Of a stretch of 64,000 bases of DNA, positions 37,684 through 47,027 are shown piece by piece (within the stretch, counting starts at the first letter, position 1; the number at the start of each line of letters is the position of its first letter). Below the pieces are notes generated by a model that was not told where the DNA came from, ran no database searches, and saw only the letters and a list, made by a program, of their open reading frames with translations. The translations under genes and the position numbers were made by a program. The stretch comes from Bacteroidota bacterium (GTDB lineage Bacteria; Bacteroidota; Bacteroidia; B-17B0; Aurantibacillaceae), in assembly GCA_025362395.1 (NCBI GenBank), contig JANYGK010000110.1, positions 25,649 to 89,648 of the forward strand, in the 5' to 3' direction.

Positions 37684-38020
37684 GTTGAATTTCCAAAAAA
37701 AGTCCTCGCCTTATTTAAGTATGAAGTTTTTTAGACACACAGACTATTAACAACATAGGCGACTAGGTTCATTAAAAAAAATCGAACTAAAATAGTACTA
37801 CGCTATTAGATTATAGGCATAATGAGGTTGAAATAGTATTATATTATCAACACCGGCAATCCTCTCAATTATTATTCACGTGATTGAGTAAACAACATCT
37901 AAATTTTTAAATCCCGGTTAAATGCTTGATAAATATGGCAGTTGCACGCATTTGTTTTTTAAAACGGAGGGTAAATACAGGCTTAATAATTATTAACAGT
38001 ATTTTGATTTTTCAACAAAA
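37684..38020. other. Intergenic stretch before the dcw cluster
   Basis: About 340 bp with no gene visible on either strand. It contains a 17-nt string shared with the 28979 region (AACAACATCTAAATTTT near 37893). It separates the sensor kinase from the mraZ operator. Confidence 0.4.
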
Positions 38021-38060
38021 GTGGTAAAAAAGGGTTAAAAGTGGTAAAAAGTGGTGAAAT
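38021..38060 (+). promoter_or_regulatory. MraZ operator: four 10-bp direct repeats
   Basis: Four units in exact 10-bp register: GTGGTAAAAA, AGGGTTAAAA, GTGGTAAAAA and GTGGTGAAAT. MraZ is known to bind tandem TGGGN-like repeats with about 10-bp spacing upstream of its own gene in other bacteria. The repeats lie just upstream of the -7 box at 38066, so bound MraZ would cover the promoter. The binding itself is inference. Confidence 0.75.
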
Positions 38061-38065
38061 TTTGA

Positions 38066-38073
38066 TATTTTTG
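38066..38073 (+). promoter_or_regulatory. Putative mraZ/dcw -7 promoter box
   Basis: TATTTTTG matches TAnnTTTG, 24 nt before the mraZ ATG and 5 nt after the last operator repeat. The -33 region therefore falls inside the repeats. Confidence 0.5.
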
Positions 38074-38097
38074 ACGCTATTCAAACCAAACCCACTA

Positions 38098-38568
38098 ATG
38101 ACAAGCCTTATAGGAGAATTTGATTGCAAGGTTGATGCTAAAGGGCGTTTCATGTTTCCTGTTAACCTAAGGAAACAACTGGAAGAAGTGTTTGAAAAAG
38201 GCTTTGTTATAAACCGAAACCTTCATCAAAAATGTTTAGTGCTGTACCCGATACATGAATGGAACAAACTAAACAAAAAATTAAGCAAGCTCAATCGACT
38301 CATAAAAGCCAATGATGTTTTTGTAAGAAAGTTTACGGGAGGCGCAACATCAGCAGAAGCTGATAACACAGGCCGCGTATTATTACCGAAAGCTTTGGTA
38401 GACTATGCCGACATTAAAACTGACATTAAAATATTAGGCAGTAATAACGTCATTGAGATATGGGATAAAAAAATGTATGATCATTTTTTAACGCAGGATG
38501 TAGATATAGAAAAATTAGCAGAAGATGTGTTAGGCAACTTAGATTTTAATGCCGGAGATGATGAGTAA
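38098..38568 (+). CDS. mraZ: Division/cell wall cluster transcriptional regulator MraZ
   Basis: A 156-residue protein with the two SpoVT/AbrB-like halves of MraZ. The first carries the DAKGRF motif in GEFDCKVDAKGRFMFP. The second has the matching DNTGRVLLP in EADNTGRVLLPKALVDY. MraZ binds DNA as a ring and represses the dcw cluster, including itself. I chose the ATG at 38098: a longer GTG frame from 38041 would start inside the operator repeats. It overlaps the rsmH start by 8 nt. Confidence 0.96.
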   Translation: MTSLIGEFDCKVDAKGRFMFPVNLRKQLEEVFEKGFVINRNLHQKCLVLYPIHEWNKLNKKLSKLNRLIKANDVFVRKFTGGATSAEADNTGRVLLPKALVDYADIKTDIKILGSNNVIEIWDKKMYDHFLTQDVDIEKLAEDVLGNLDFNAGDDE

Positions 38569-39469
38569 TACTTATCATACCCCCGTTCTTTTACAACCTT
38601 GTATTGAAAGCCTCAACTTAAAACCCGACGGCCTGTATGTAGACCTTACGTTTGGCGGTGGCGGGCATTCTAAAGAAATTTTAAAACATCTTTCGGATAA
38701 AGGAAAATTATTTTCGTTTGACCAGGATGAAGACGCTAAGGTCAATGTACCTGATGATAAACGATTGACCTTTGTACCGCATAATTTCAGGTACATCAGC
38801 AATTATTTAAAGCTTTACGGTGTAACTAAAGTAGACGGCATTTTAGGAGACCTCGGTGTTTCCTCTCACCAGTTTGATACAGGTAAACGTGGCTTTTCCA
38901 TTAGGTTTGAAGCGGAGTTGGATATGCGGATGAATCAAAAAAGTGATCTTACCGCAAAAAAGATCATCAACACCTATGATGTTAAAAAGCTGACGCAGAT
39001 GTTCAGGGAATACGGAGAGGTTGATAATGCTTATAAGTTAGCCAACATTATTTTTGACGCAAGAACCAACGGAAGTATTGAAACAACTGATCAGCTGAAA
39101 GAAGTTATAAAAAACTGTATTCCTAAATTTGAAGAGAACCGCTACCTGGCAAAGGTTTACCAAGCCATACGTATTGAAGTGAACCAGGAAATGGAAGCGT
39201 TAAAGGAATGCCTGGCACAATGTGTTGATCTGTTGAAACCCGGAGCGCATTTGGTAGTAATGAGTTACCATAGTTTGGAAGACCGGTTAGTAAAGAACTT
39301 AATTAAAACCGGAAATATAGAAGGTAAGGAGGAGAAGGATTTAGTATTTGGAAATGTAACACGGTATTTTAAAGCGTTAACATCAAAACCCATTATACCA
39401 AGCGCGGAAGAAATTGCAGAGAATCCGAGAGCGAGAAGCGCAAAGTTAAGAGTAGCAATGAAGTTATAA
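38561..39469 (+). CDS. rsmH: 16S rRNA C1402 N4-methyltransferase RsmH
   Basis: A SAM-dependent methyltransferase acting on C1402 of 16S rRNA (also called MraW). The SAM motif is YVDLTFGGGGHSKEIL near residue 24. A second block is GILGDLGVSSHQFDTGKRGFS, and the C-terminal motif is SYHSLEDRLVKN. The ATG at 38561 overlaps the mraZ stop (ATGAGTAA); earlier ATGs at 38549 and 38558 would only add residues MPEM. The length of about 302 is standard. It is the second gene of the cluster. Confidence 0.95.
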   Translation: MSNTYHTPVLLQPCIESLNLKPDGLYVDLTFGGGGHSKEILKHLSDKGKLFSFDQDEDAKVNVPDDKRLTFVPHNFRYISNYLKLYGVTKVDGILGDLGVSSHQFDTGKRGFSIRFEAELDMRMNQKSDLTAKKIINTYDVKKLTQMFREYGEVDNAYKLANIIFDARTNGSIETTDQLKEVIKNCIPKFEENRYLAKVYQAIRIEVNQEMEALKECLAQCVDLLKPGAHLVVMSYHSLEDRLVKNLIKTGNIEGKEEKDLVFGNVTRYFKALTSKPIIPSAEEIAENPRARSAKLRVAMKL

Positions 39470-39530
39470 GAAGAAAGTTTTTTGATTTAAGTTGTCAGAA
39501 AAATTTCGTCAAGTAATAAATAACTAAAGA

Positions 39531-39992
39531 GTGGCAAACAAATTTAGAGACATATCCGAAAAAGAAGAACTGCAGGAGCTGGAAGAACTGGTAGAGATGG
39601 AAAAGCCCGCTCCCGTTACTAAACCTTTTAAACCCGGTAAGAAAGGGGTGCTTGCGAAAGGATTATCTAAAATATTCGGTGGCGCTTTTTTGAGTGATGA
39701 CAGGGCAACACAGCATATTCCCTTTATACTGTTTCTTGCTTTTATAGCCATATTGTATATAGCAAACGGGTATTATGCCGATGATAAAATAAGAGAAGTA
39801 AACAAAGTAAGTAATCAAATTAAAGAATTAAGAACAGAATTCATATCAACGAAATCGGATCTCATGTTTATAAGCAAACAAAGCCAGGTAGCAGCGGCGG
39901 TAGATACATTAGGATTAAAAGAACCGGTGGTTGCACCAATGAAAATAGAAATGGACAGTGTTAGGTCGGTGGCCACGGAAAGTAAGGAGTAA
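39531..39992 (+). CDS. ftsL: FtsL-like division protein
   Basis: A 153-residue bitopic membrane protein. It has a long acidic then basic cytoplasmic N-terminus (residues 1-65), one membrane helix (about 66-84, FILFLAFIAILYIANGYYA) and a short periplasmic coiled coil (VNKVSNQIKELRTEFISTKSDL). The position between rsmH and the class B PBP is that of FtsL in all dcw clusters; sequence conservation is low, as expected. FtsL joins FtsQ to activate septal synthesis. It starts with GTG, 61 nt after rsmH. Confidence 0.82.
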   Translation: MANKFRDISEKEELQELEELVEMEKPAPVTKPFKPGKKGVLAKGLSKIFGGAFLSDDRATQHIPFILFLAFIAILYIANGYYADDKIREVNKVSNQIKELRTEFISTKSDLMFISKQSQVAAAVDTLGLKEPVVAPMKIEMDSVRSVATESKE

Positions 39993-40063
39993 GGCCGTTA
40001 GAAACAGACAGAACAAAAAGTAAGTAGTAAACAGTTAGAGGATAAGCCGTAAAACAATATAAT

Positions 40064-40098
40064 AACTCAGTGTGATCAGCGAGAGATCCGCGGGAACA
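40064..40098. repeat. Word-like dispersed intergenic motif upstream of ftsI
   Basis: The phrase CTCAGTGTGATCAGCGAGAG followed by ATCCGCGGGAA lies directly before the ATG of the PBP gene. It resembles short, word-like repeats scattered through intergenic DNA of Bacteroidota. Recognised by eye; copy number in the genome is unknown. Confidence 0.35.
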
Positions 40099-40099
40099 A

Positions 40100-42235
40100 A
40101 TGGAGAATAAAAAAGACATATTATCAAGAACGTATTTAGTGTACATATTTTTATGTGTGTTCGCTCTTGCAATTTTGTATAAGATCTGTATTATTCAATT
40201 TAAAGAAGGCGATGAATGGAAAGCTAAAGCAGAAGCCTTTAATACCAAGGTTTTTGAAATAGAAGCGGTACGCGGAAATATTTTTGATGTTAATATGAAT
40301 TTATTGGCAACTTCTCTTCCTTATTATGAAGTGGCAGTTGATATAAATGCTCCTTCCATAGATAAAAAATTATTTGACGGTAAAATCGATTCTTTGGGCT
40401 TTATGTTATCTGAGCTTTTTAAAGATAAAACATCAAAGCAATATAACAAAATATTAAGAAAGGCAAGGAAAAGCGGAGACCGTTATGTTGTATTAAAACG
40501 CAATGTATCTTATAAGGATCTACTCGTTCTTAAAACGTTCCCGATTTTTAAAAGAGGAAAACGCGGCGGGCTTGTAACTCTGCAAACCAATAAACGCGAG
40601 TTGCCTTTCCAAATGCTTGCTGCCAGAACCATTGGCATGTCGAGGCCGGGAATAAAACCCGTAGGATTGGAAGGCGCTTTTGATACTACGTTAATGGGTG
40701 TAAGCGGACAACGTTTAATGCAAAAAATTGCGGGTGACGTGTGGCGCCCTATTAACGATGAGAATGAAGTAGAGCCAAAAGACGGCAGCGATCTCATTAC
40801 TACCATTGATATTAATATACAAGATGTTGCTGAGAACGCTTTAGAAAAAACGTTAATCAAAAACAATGCGTCGCATGGTTGCGCTATTTTAATGGAAGTG
40901 AAAACAGGCGCTATTAAAGCGATTGCAAACCTTACACGTAACGGAAAAGATTCGAGTTCTTACTCGTATTCAGAAAACTTAAATTATGCCGTATTAAATG
41001 CTACAGAGCCGGGATCAACCTTTAAGTTGGCTTCATTAATGGCGGTTATTGATGAATACAATGTAAGCCTTGATGAAAAAGTACCTGTAGGTAACGGTGA
41101 AGTAACGTATTACAATAAAACGATCAAAGATGCACATGCTCCGGCAGAGCCTGTTTTGACTCTTCAAAGAGTTTTCGAAACCTCTTCTAATGTGGGTGTC
41201 GCAAAAACGATTATGAAATATTTTTCGAAAGATCCTCAAAAATATGTGGACAAAATTAACTCGTTTCATTTGAATCAAAAATTAGGCTTATCAATTCCGG
41301 GTGAGGCTTCTCCGTTAATTAAAAATACCAAAGGGCCGGATTGGTCGGGGGTTACACTGGCTCAAATGAGCTATGGTTATGAAACTTTATTAACGCCCTT
41401 GCAAATACTGGCATTTTACAATGCGGTTGCCAACGACGGAAGAATGGTAAAACCCCGTTTTGAAAAAGAGATCATAAAGAACGGAAAGTCTGTTAAAACA
41501 TTTACAACCGAAGTATTGGTAGAGCAAATTGCAAAAAAAGAAACCATCAAAAAAGCCAAGATCATGATGGAAGGTGTAGTATTAAACGGTAGCGGGAAAG
41601 GTCTTAACATTACTGCCTTTAAAGTTGGCGGAAAAACGGGAACGGCGCAAATTGCCAAAGCAGGCAAAAAAGGATATGGTGTTGCCGGAGACCGTAATTA
41701 CCAAGCATCGTTCGTAGGTTATTTCCCGGCCGATAAGCCATTGTACACTTGCATCGTTGTAATTTATAATCCAAGTAAAGGCGCTTATTACGGAGGTTTA
41801 ATTGCAGGGCCTGTATTTAAAGAGATCGCGGAAAAGGTGTATTCAAGCAGCCTTGATTTTATGGAGCCGATTAATAATAAACAAAATTTATTGACTAAAG
41901 CACCGGCTAGCATCAAATCTAAAAACGATGAAATGCTGATTGCATCCAATGCGTTACAATTGCCTGTTAAATCAAATGCCACAGAAGGAAATTATGTTTC
42001 AAGAAATACAATCGATTCTACTTCTGTTGCACTGGTGTCAAACAATTTAGAAAGTCAATTGAAAAAGGGAATTGTTCCGAATTTAAACGGCCTATCAGCT
42101 AAGGATGCTTTGTTTTTATTAGAGAATTCAGGCTTTCATGTGAAGCTATACGGCATGGGATCGGTGAGGAAACAATCGATTGAAGCAGGACAAAAATTTA
42201 ACAGGGGCGATAAGATCACGTTGATACTATCGTAA
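40100..42235 (+). CDS. ftsI: Septal class B penicillin-binding protein (FtsI/PBP3) with PASTA domain
   Basis: The transpeptidase that crosslinks septal peptidoglycan. Of 711 residues: a membrane helix at about 12-31, a pedestal domain, then the catalytic triad motifs STFK (Ser306, Lys309), SSN (362-364) and KTGTAQ (near 512-517). A PASTA domain occupies the last 65 residues (GIVPNLNGLSAKDALFLLEN onward), which is usual in Bacteroidota and Gram-positives but absent from E. coli FtsI. It lies between ftsL and murE. Confidence 0.93.
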   Translation: MENKKDILSRTYLVYIFLCVFALAILYKICIIQFKEGDEWKAKAEAFNTKVFEIEAVRGNIFDVNMNLLATSLPYYEVAVDINAPSIDKKLFDGKIDSLGFMLSELFKDKTSKQYNKILRKARKSGDRYVVLKRNVSYKDLLVLKTFPIFKRGKRGGLVTLQTNKRELPFQMLAARTIGMSRPGIKPVGLEGAFDTTLMGVSGQRLMQKIAGDVWRPINDENEVEPKDGSDLITTIDINIQDVAENALEKTLIKNNASHGCAILMEVKTGAIKAIANLTRNGKDSSSYSYSENLNYAVLNATEPGSTFKLASLMAVIDEYNVSLDEKVPVGNGEVTYYNKTIKDAHAPAEPVLTLQRVFETSSNVGVAKTIMKYFSKDPQKYVDKINSFHLNQKLGLSIPGEASPLIKNTKGPDWSGVTLAQMSYGYETLLTPLQILAFYNAVANDGRMVKPRFEKEIIKNGKSVKTFTTEVLVEQIAKKETIKKAKIMMEGVVLNGSGKGLNITAFKVGGKTGTAQIAKAGKKGYGVAGDRNYQASFVGYFPADKPLYTCIVVIYNPSKGAYYGGLIAGPVFKEIAEKVYSSSLDFMEPINNKQNLLTKAPASIKSKNDEMLIASNALQLPVKSNATEGNYVSRNTIDSTSVALVSNNLESQLKKGIVPNLNGLSAKDALFLLENSGFHVKLYGMGSVRKQSIEAGQKFNRGDKITLILS

Positions 42236-42308
42236 AGAACAAAAGGGATTCAAGAGATTTAAAAGATTAGAAGATATAGTATTAAGATAAAAGTATTAAG
42301 TATTAAAA

Positions 42309-43772
42309 ATGAAGTTGCTAAGCGACATATTATACAAAACAAGACTTGAAGAAGTTATAGGTTCTACGAATGTAGCGATCTCGTCTGTAGTATTTGATTC
42401 GAGACAGGTTAAAAAAGATTCGTTATTTATTGCTACTAAAGGCGCAGCTGTTGACGGACACCAATTTATTGATAAAGCCATTGAAAGTGGCGCTGTTTCT
42501 ATTGTATGTGAAGAATTACCTGAAATACAAAAAGAGAATATTACCTATGTTAAAGTTATTAATTCATCGGAGGCGTTAGGTTACATTGCCTGTAATTATT
42601 TTGATAACCCGTCTGAAAAATTAAAATTGATTGGCATTACGGGAACTAACGGTAAAACCACTACTGTTACCCTGTTATTTAATTTATTTCGCGGCCTTGG
42701 ATATAATGTCGGCTTATTATCGACTGTTGAAAACAAAATAAATAATATAGTAATCCCTTCTACACATACAACCCCCGATGCCCTAACGCTTAATGAACTG
42801 CTTGCCGCAATGGTTGAACAAGGCTGCCAATACGCCTTTATGGAAGTAAGTTCACACGCCATAGTTCAACACCGTATTACCGGAATTAAATTTACCGGAG
42901 CGGCGTTTTCAAATATCACACACGACCATTTAGATTACCATAAAACTTTTGATGAATACATTAAAGCAAAAAAACTATTTTTTGACAATTTACAGGACGA
43001 TGCTTTTGCATTGACCAATAAAGATGACAGGAATGGCATGGTAATGCTGCAAAATACCAAAGCAAAAAAATACTCTTACGGATTAAAGTCTGTTGCGGAT
43101 TTTAAATGCCGTGTGATTGAGAACCATTTGAATGGTTTGTTATTAAATATTGATAATCAAGAGGTTTGGGTAAAACTGATCGGCTCCTTTAACGCGTATA
43201 ACGTTTTAGTAGTGTACGCTGTATCTCAATTATTAAAACAGGATAAAGTACAGGTATTAACCACACTGAGCAATTTAAATTCGGTGGAAGGACGGTTTCA
43301 ATATATTAAATCAAAAACAGGTATTGTTGCCATTATTGATTATGCACACACACCCGATGCATTAAAAAATGTGTTGGAAACGATTAAGGATATCAGGACA
43401 GGCAATGAACAGGTAATTACCATTGCAGGTTGCGGTGGTGACCGTGATGCAGCGAAACGCCCTATTATGGCCCAAATAGCCTGTGAGTACAGCGACAAAG
43501 TTATTTTAACAAGTGATAATCCGCGAAGCGAAAATCCTGAAACTATTTTAGATCAAATGCAATCAGGGGTTGACCCCGTGAACGCTAAAAAGACGTTACG
43601 CATCAGTGACCGGAAAGAAGCTATTAAAACTGCCGCGGCTTTTGCTAAAGAAAGTGATATTATATTAATTGCCGGCAAAGGACACGAAAAATACCAGGAA
43701 ATAAATGGCGTAAAACATCCTTTTGATGATTTTGAAATAGTAAAAGAAACCTTTAAAACACTAGATATATAA
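42309..43772 (+). CDS. murE: UDP-MurNAc-dipeptide ligase MurE (meso-DAP type)
   Basis: Adds the third stem-peptide residue to UDP-MurNAc-L-Ala-D-Glu. The 487-residue protein has the ATP-binding GTNGKTTTV motif near residue 113, a SSHAI(V)QHR block, and the specificity motif DNPR ([10 protein letters not shown], near 402). DNPR marks meso-diaminopimelate as the amino acid, in contrast to the lysine-adding enzymes. The C-terminal domain begins around the EGRF motif. It sits 1 bp upstream of mraY and 73 bp after ftsI. Confidence 0.95.
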   Translation: MKLLSDILYKTRLEEVIGSTNVAISSVVFDSRQVKKDSLFIATKGAAVDGHQFIDKAIESGAVSIVCEELPEIQKENITYVKVINSSEALGYIACNYFDNPSEKLKLIGITGTNGKTTTVTLLFNLFRGLGYNVGLLSTVENKINNIVIPSTHTTPDALTLNELLAAMVEQGCQYAFMEVSSHAIVQHRITGIKFTGAAFSNITHDHLDYHKTFDEYIKAKKLFFDNLQDDAFALTNKDDRNGMVMLQNTKAKKYSYGLKSVADFKCRVIENHLNGLLLNIDNQEVWVKLIGSFNAYNVLVVYAVSQLLKQDKVQVLTTLSNLNSVEGRFQYIKSKTGIVAIIDYAHTPDALKNVLETIKDIRTGNEQVITIAGCGGDRDAAKRPIMAQIACEYSDKVILTSDNPRSENPETILDQMQSGVDPVNAKKTLRISDRKEAIKTAAAFAKESDIILIAGKGHEKYQEINGVKHPFDDFEIVKETFKTLDI

Positions 43773-43773
43773 T

Positions 43774-45051
43774 ATGTTCTATTACCTATTCCACTACTTA
43801 GATCAACACTTTAATTTTCCGGGTGCAGGTGTGTTTCAATACATCTCTTTTAGAGCGGCGTTGGCCTTGTTAAGCTCATTGATCATAACCATGGTATTCG
43901 GTAAACGTATTATCAATTTTATTAAACGTAAACAAATAGGAGAAACGGTTAGGGAACTTGGTTTACAGGGGCAAAATGAAAAAACAGGTACACCGACTAT
44001 GGGTGGACTAATTATTTTGGCAGCAATTATTATTCCGACTTTGCTTTTTGCCAGGATCCATAATATTTATATCCTGATCATGTTAATTTCCACAGTGTGG
44101 CTTGGATGCATTGGTTTTATTGATGATTACATTAAAGTATTCAAGAAAAATAAAGAAGGTTTATCCGGAAAATTCAAAGTAGTGGGACAAATAGGTATTG
44201 GCTTACTGGTTGGAGCTGTATTTTATTTTCACCCCGATGTAGTGATTAAGGAAAGGCTAACGCCAAATCAACAAAGCTATTATGAAAGTATGAATTTTAA
44301 TGATGTTACAGGGAGTCAAAAAGATCTTACCATTCCAAAATATGCCCGCAAACCTATTAAAACTATTAAGACAACGATTCCTTTCGTAAAAAATAATGAA
44401 TTTGATTACACTAAAATATTATCCTTCATGGGCGATAACGCCGTTAAATATGGTTGGCTGATATTTATTCCCATTGTTATTTTAATTGTAACGGCTGTAT
44501 CAAACGGGGCAAATATTACAGACGGTATAGATGGGCTTGCTGCCGGAACAAGCGCTATTATTGGCACAACATTAGGAATATTAGCGTATGTAAGCGGTAA
44601 TACTGTTTTTGCCGATTACTTAAACATTATGTACATACCAAATACCGGTGAGCTCGTTGTATTTATGGCTGCCTTTGTGGGAGCATGCGTCGGTTTTTTA
44701 TGGTACAATGCGTTTCCGGCCCAGGTATTTATGGGTGATACAGGAAGCCTGGCAATTGGCGGCATCATTGCCGTATACGCCATCGCTATTCGTAAAGAAT
44801 TGTTGATCCCGATTTTATGCGGTGTGTTTTTAGTGGAAAACGTATCGGTAATCTTACAAGTATATTATTTTAAATATCAAAAAAGAAAACACGGTATTGA
44901 ATTCGCCAAAGCCAACCGCTTATTTAAAATGGCGCCTCTTCACCATCATTATCAGAAATCAGGGTTTCATGAATCAAAAATAGTCATGCGCTTTTTCATT
45001 ATAGGAATTATGTTGGCAGCACTCACTATTATAACATTAAAATTAAGATAG
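43774..45051 (+). CDS. mraY: Phospho-MurNAc-pentapeptide translocase MraY
   Basis: Forms lipid I from UDP-MurNAc-pentapeptide and undecaprenyl phosphate in the inner membrane. About ten membrane helices over 425 residues. The catalytic Asp motif [21 protein letters not shown] and the [12 protein letters not shown] motif are intact, as is the C-terminal [15 protein letters not shown]. It is about 60 residues longer than in E. coli because of a polar insert (about residues 163-215) between helices, which is usual in this phylum. It follows murE by 1 bp. Confidence 0.96.
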   Translation: MFYYLFHYLDQHFNFPGAGVFQYISFRAALALLSSLIITMVFGKRIINFIKRKQIGETVRELGLQGQNEKTGTPTMGGLIILAAIIIPTLLFARIHNIYILIMLISTVWLGCIGFIDDYIKVFKKNKEGLSGKFKVVGQIGIGLLVGAVFYFHPDVVIKERLTPNQQSYYESMNFNDVTGSQKDLTIPKYARKPIKTIKTTIPFVKNNEFDYTKILSFMGDNAVKYGWLIFIPIVILIVTAVSNGANITDGIDGLAAGTSAIIGTTLGILAYVSGNTVFADYLNIMYIPNTGELVVFMAAFVGACVGFLWYNAFPAQVFMGDTGSLAIGGIIAVYAIAIRKELLIPILCGVFLVENVSVILQVYYFKYQKRKHGIEFAKANRLFKMAPLHHHYQKSGFHESKIVMRFFIIGIMLAALTIITLKLR

Positions 45052-45057
45052 AGGAAA

Positions 45058-46404
45058 TTGAATAAGCGAATTGTCATATTAGGTAGCGGCGAAAGCGGGG
45101 TCGGCAGTGCAATATTAGCACAGTCGAAGGGGTTTACCGTGTTTGTATCTGACAAAAGTTTAATTAAAGAAAAATATAAAGCAGAATTAATCAGCAATAA
45201 TATTCCTTTTGAAGAAGGCCAACATACAGAAGCATTAATATTAAACGCATCGGAAATTATTAAGAGCCCGGGCATTCCCGATAAAGCAGAGTTGGTGAAA
45301 AAAGCAAAAGAAAAAAATATCCCGGTAATCTCTGAAATTGAATTTGCCGGCAGATATACCAATGCTAAAACCATTTGCATTACCGGCAGTAACGGTAAAA
45401 CAACCACTACCCTGCTGACGTATCACATTTTAAAAAAAGCAGGTTATAATGTGGGTTTAGGCGGTAACATTGGTAAGAGCTTTGCCTATCAAGTAGCAAC
45501 AGAGAATTTTGATTATTACGTATTAGAGCTGAGCAGCTTCCAGTTAGATGGCATGTTTGAGTTTAAAGCAGACATTGCTATTCTCTTAAATATTACGCCC
45601 GATCATTTAGACCGTTACGATTACAAATTTGAGAACTATGTAGCGTCTAAATTTCGTGTCACACAAAACCAAACTAAGGAAGATTACTTTGTGTATTGTG
45701 CAGATGATACTGTGATGAATGAATACATAAACCTAAACCCGGTGAACGCACAACCTGTTCCTTTCAGTATTAAAAAGACGATAGTAGGCGACGGTGCTTT
45801 TTTAGAAGAAAATAAAATAACCCTTAATTATAATAATAACCCTAAACCTTTAACCATGACCATTGAACAATTAGCGCTCGCCGGTAAACATAATGTTTAC
45901 AACTCCATGGCTGCTTCTTTAGCAGCAAGTATAGTAAATATACGCAAAGACATTATCCGCGAAAGCTTAGAAGATTTTGTAAATGTAGAACACCGTTTAG
46001 AATTTGTTGCCTCTATTAACGGCATCGAGTTTATTAACGATTCAAAAGCAACTAATATCAACTCGACCTGGTATGCTTTGGAAAGTATGCAAAAGCCAAC
46101 CGTATTAATACTCGGCGGACAAGATAAAGGAAACAACTACGATGAGTTGGTTGACCTGGTAAAAGAAAAAGTAAAAGCCATTGTTTGTTTAGGTGTTGAT
46201 AATGCTAAGATCATTAAAGCGTTTAAGGGATCTGTAGAAACCATTATGGAAGCAGGTTCTGCAGCGGAAGCAGTTGCCATGACCTATAAATTAGCCACTA
46301 AGGGTGACGCGGTATTATTATCGCCTGCTTGTGCAAGTTTTGATATGTTTGAAAACTATGAAGACAGAGGCGTGCAATTTAAAATAGCCGTAAGAGCATT
46401 ATAA
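45058..46404 (+). CDS. murD: UDP-MurNAc-L-Ala:D-Glu ligase MurD
   Basis: Adds D-glutamate to UDP-MurNAc-L-Ala. The 448-residue protein has the N-terminal substrate domain (LGSGESGVGSAILA), the ATP motif GSNGKTTTT near residue 109, and the C-terminal ligase domain with NDSKATN, GGQDKGNNY and LLSPACASFDMFENYEDRG. The start is TTG at 45058, supported by an AGGAAA ribosome-binding site only a few bases before it and by the complete N-terminal fold; no ATG fits. It begins 6 nt after mraY and is followed by a paralogue of its own C-terminal domain. Confidence 0.95.
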   Translation: MNKRIVILGSGESGVGSAILAQSKGFTVFVSDKSLIKEKYKAELISNNIPFEEGQHTEALILNASEIIKSPGIPDKAELVKKAKEKNIPVISEIEFAGRYTNAKTICITGSNGKTTTTLLTYHILKKAGYNVGLGGNIGKSFAYQVATENFDYYVLELSSFQLDGMFEFKADIAILLNITPDHLDRYDYKFENYVASKFRVTQNQTKEDYFVYCADDTVMNEYINLNPVNAQPVPFSIKKTIVGDGAFLEENKITLNYNNNPKPLTMTIEQLALAGKHNVYNSMAASLAASIVNIRKDIIRESLEDFVNVEHRLEFVASINGIEFINDSKATNINSTWYALESMQKPTVLILGGQDKGNNYDELVDLVKEKVKAIVCLGVDNAKIIKAFKGSVETIMEAGSAAEAVAMTYKLATKGDAVLLSPACASFDMFENYEDRGVQFKIAVRAL

Positions 46405-46435
46405 ATAAATTTTTAACCGTACTATAAAACATGAC

Positions 46436-46933
46436 ATGAAAGAGATTATTAAACAAAAAACATTCAACAGTTTAACTTCTTTTAAAAGAGATACAGAACA
46501 CAGCATGGAAGTAGTGGCTGTAATAAATGATGTAACCTACATAAACGATTCTAAATCTACAAGTCCTCGATTAGCCGCTGAAAGCATTAATTCCATTGAT
46601 GCCGAGCTGATACTGATTATTGGAGGAGACGACAGTAAGAATGATTATTCGTGGTTCACATTTACCAACTACTACAACATTCGCACAGTGGTTTATTACG
46701 GCAGACGTATTGCGGAAATAAAAAATGTATTTAAGCAACACGTGATGCTAATAGTAGTTGATAATTTAGAGAGTGCGGTAGAGGTCTCAAAAACCAAAGC
46801 GTTGCCAAACCAAGCTGTATTGTTTACTCCGGCGTGTTCAAGCAACGATGCGTTTGACAATTATAAGAACAGGGGGAATACGTTTAAAGAGCTTGTGTTG
46901 AAAGAACAGGCTGAAGAGACGAAAGGGAGTTAA
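46436..46933 (+). CDS. Stand-alone MurD C-terminal-domain paralogue
   Basis: A 165-residue protein that corresponds only to the last third of MurD. It keeps the family pattern: H-S-M-E-V (as HRLEFV), INDSKSTS (as NDSKATN), a GGDD segment (as GGQDKG) and LFTPACSSNDAFDNYKNRG (as LLSPACASFDMFENYEDRG). The N-terminal UDP-MurNAc domain and the central ATPase domain are missing, so it cannot be a ligase alone. The frame is intact with its own ATG and no frameshift, and its sequence has diverged well away from the neighbouring murD. It may be a regulator, a subunit of MurD/MurC or an old relic under selection. No function is known to me. Confidence 0.8.
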   Translation: MKEIIKQKTFNSLTSFKRDTEHSMEVVAVINDVTYINDSKSTSPRLAAESINSIDAELILIIGGDDSKNDYSWFTFTNYYNIRTVVYYGRRIAEIKNVFKQHVMLIVVDNLESAVEVSKTKALPNQAVLFTPACSSNDAFDNYKNRGNTFKELVLKEQAEETKGS

Positions 46934-46969
46934 GAGAAAAGAGATGAAGGTATTAAGATCAAAGAAAAT

Positions 46970-47012
46970 ACCTCATCATTCTCAGCAAAATCTCAGTGTC
47001 TTTGCGGTTAAT
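46970..47012. repeat. Word-like dispersed intergenic motif upstream of ftsW
   Basis: The phrase around CTCAGTGTCTTTGCGGTTAA resembles the short 'CGCAGAGACGCAAAG'-type repeats known from intergenic DNA in many bacteria. It lies 17-58 nt before the ftsW ATG. Visual identification only. Confidence 0.35.
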
Positions 47013-47027
47013 TAAAAATAAAAACAA

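Noticed and set aside
38041..38097. Upstream GTG extension of mraZ adding 19 residues
   Set aside because: The GTG is part of the operator repeats and the added residues do not match MraZ proteins; the ATG at 38098 gives the canonical N-terminus.
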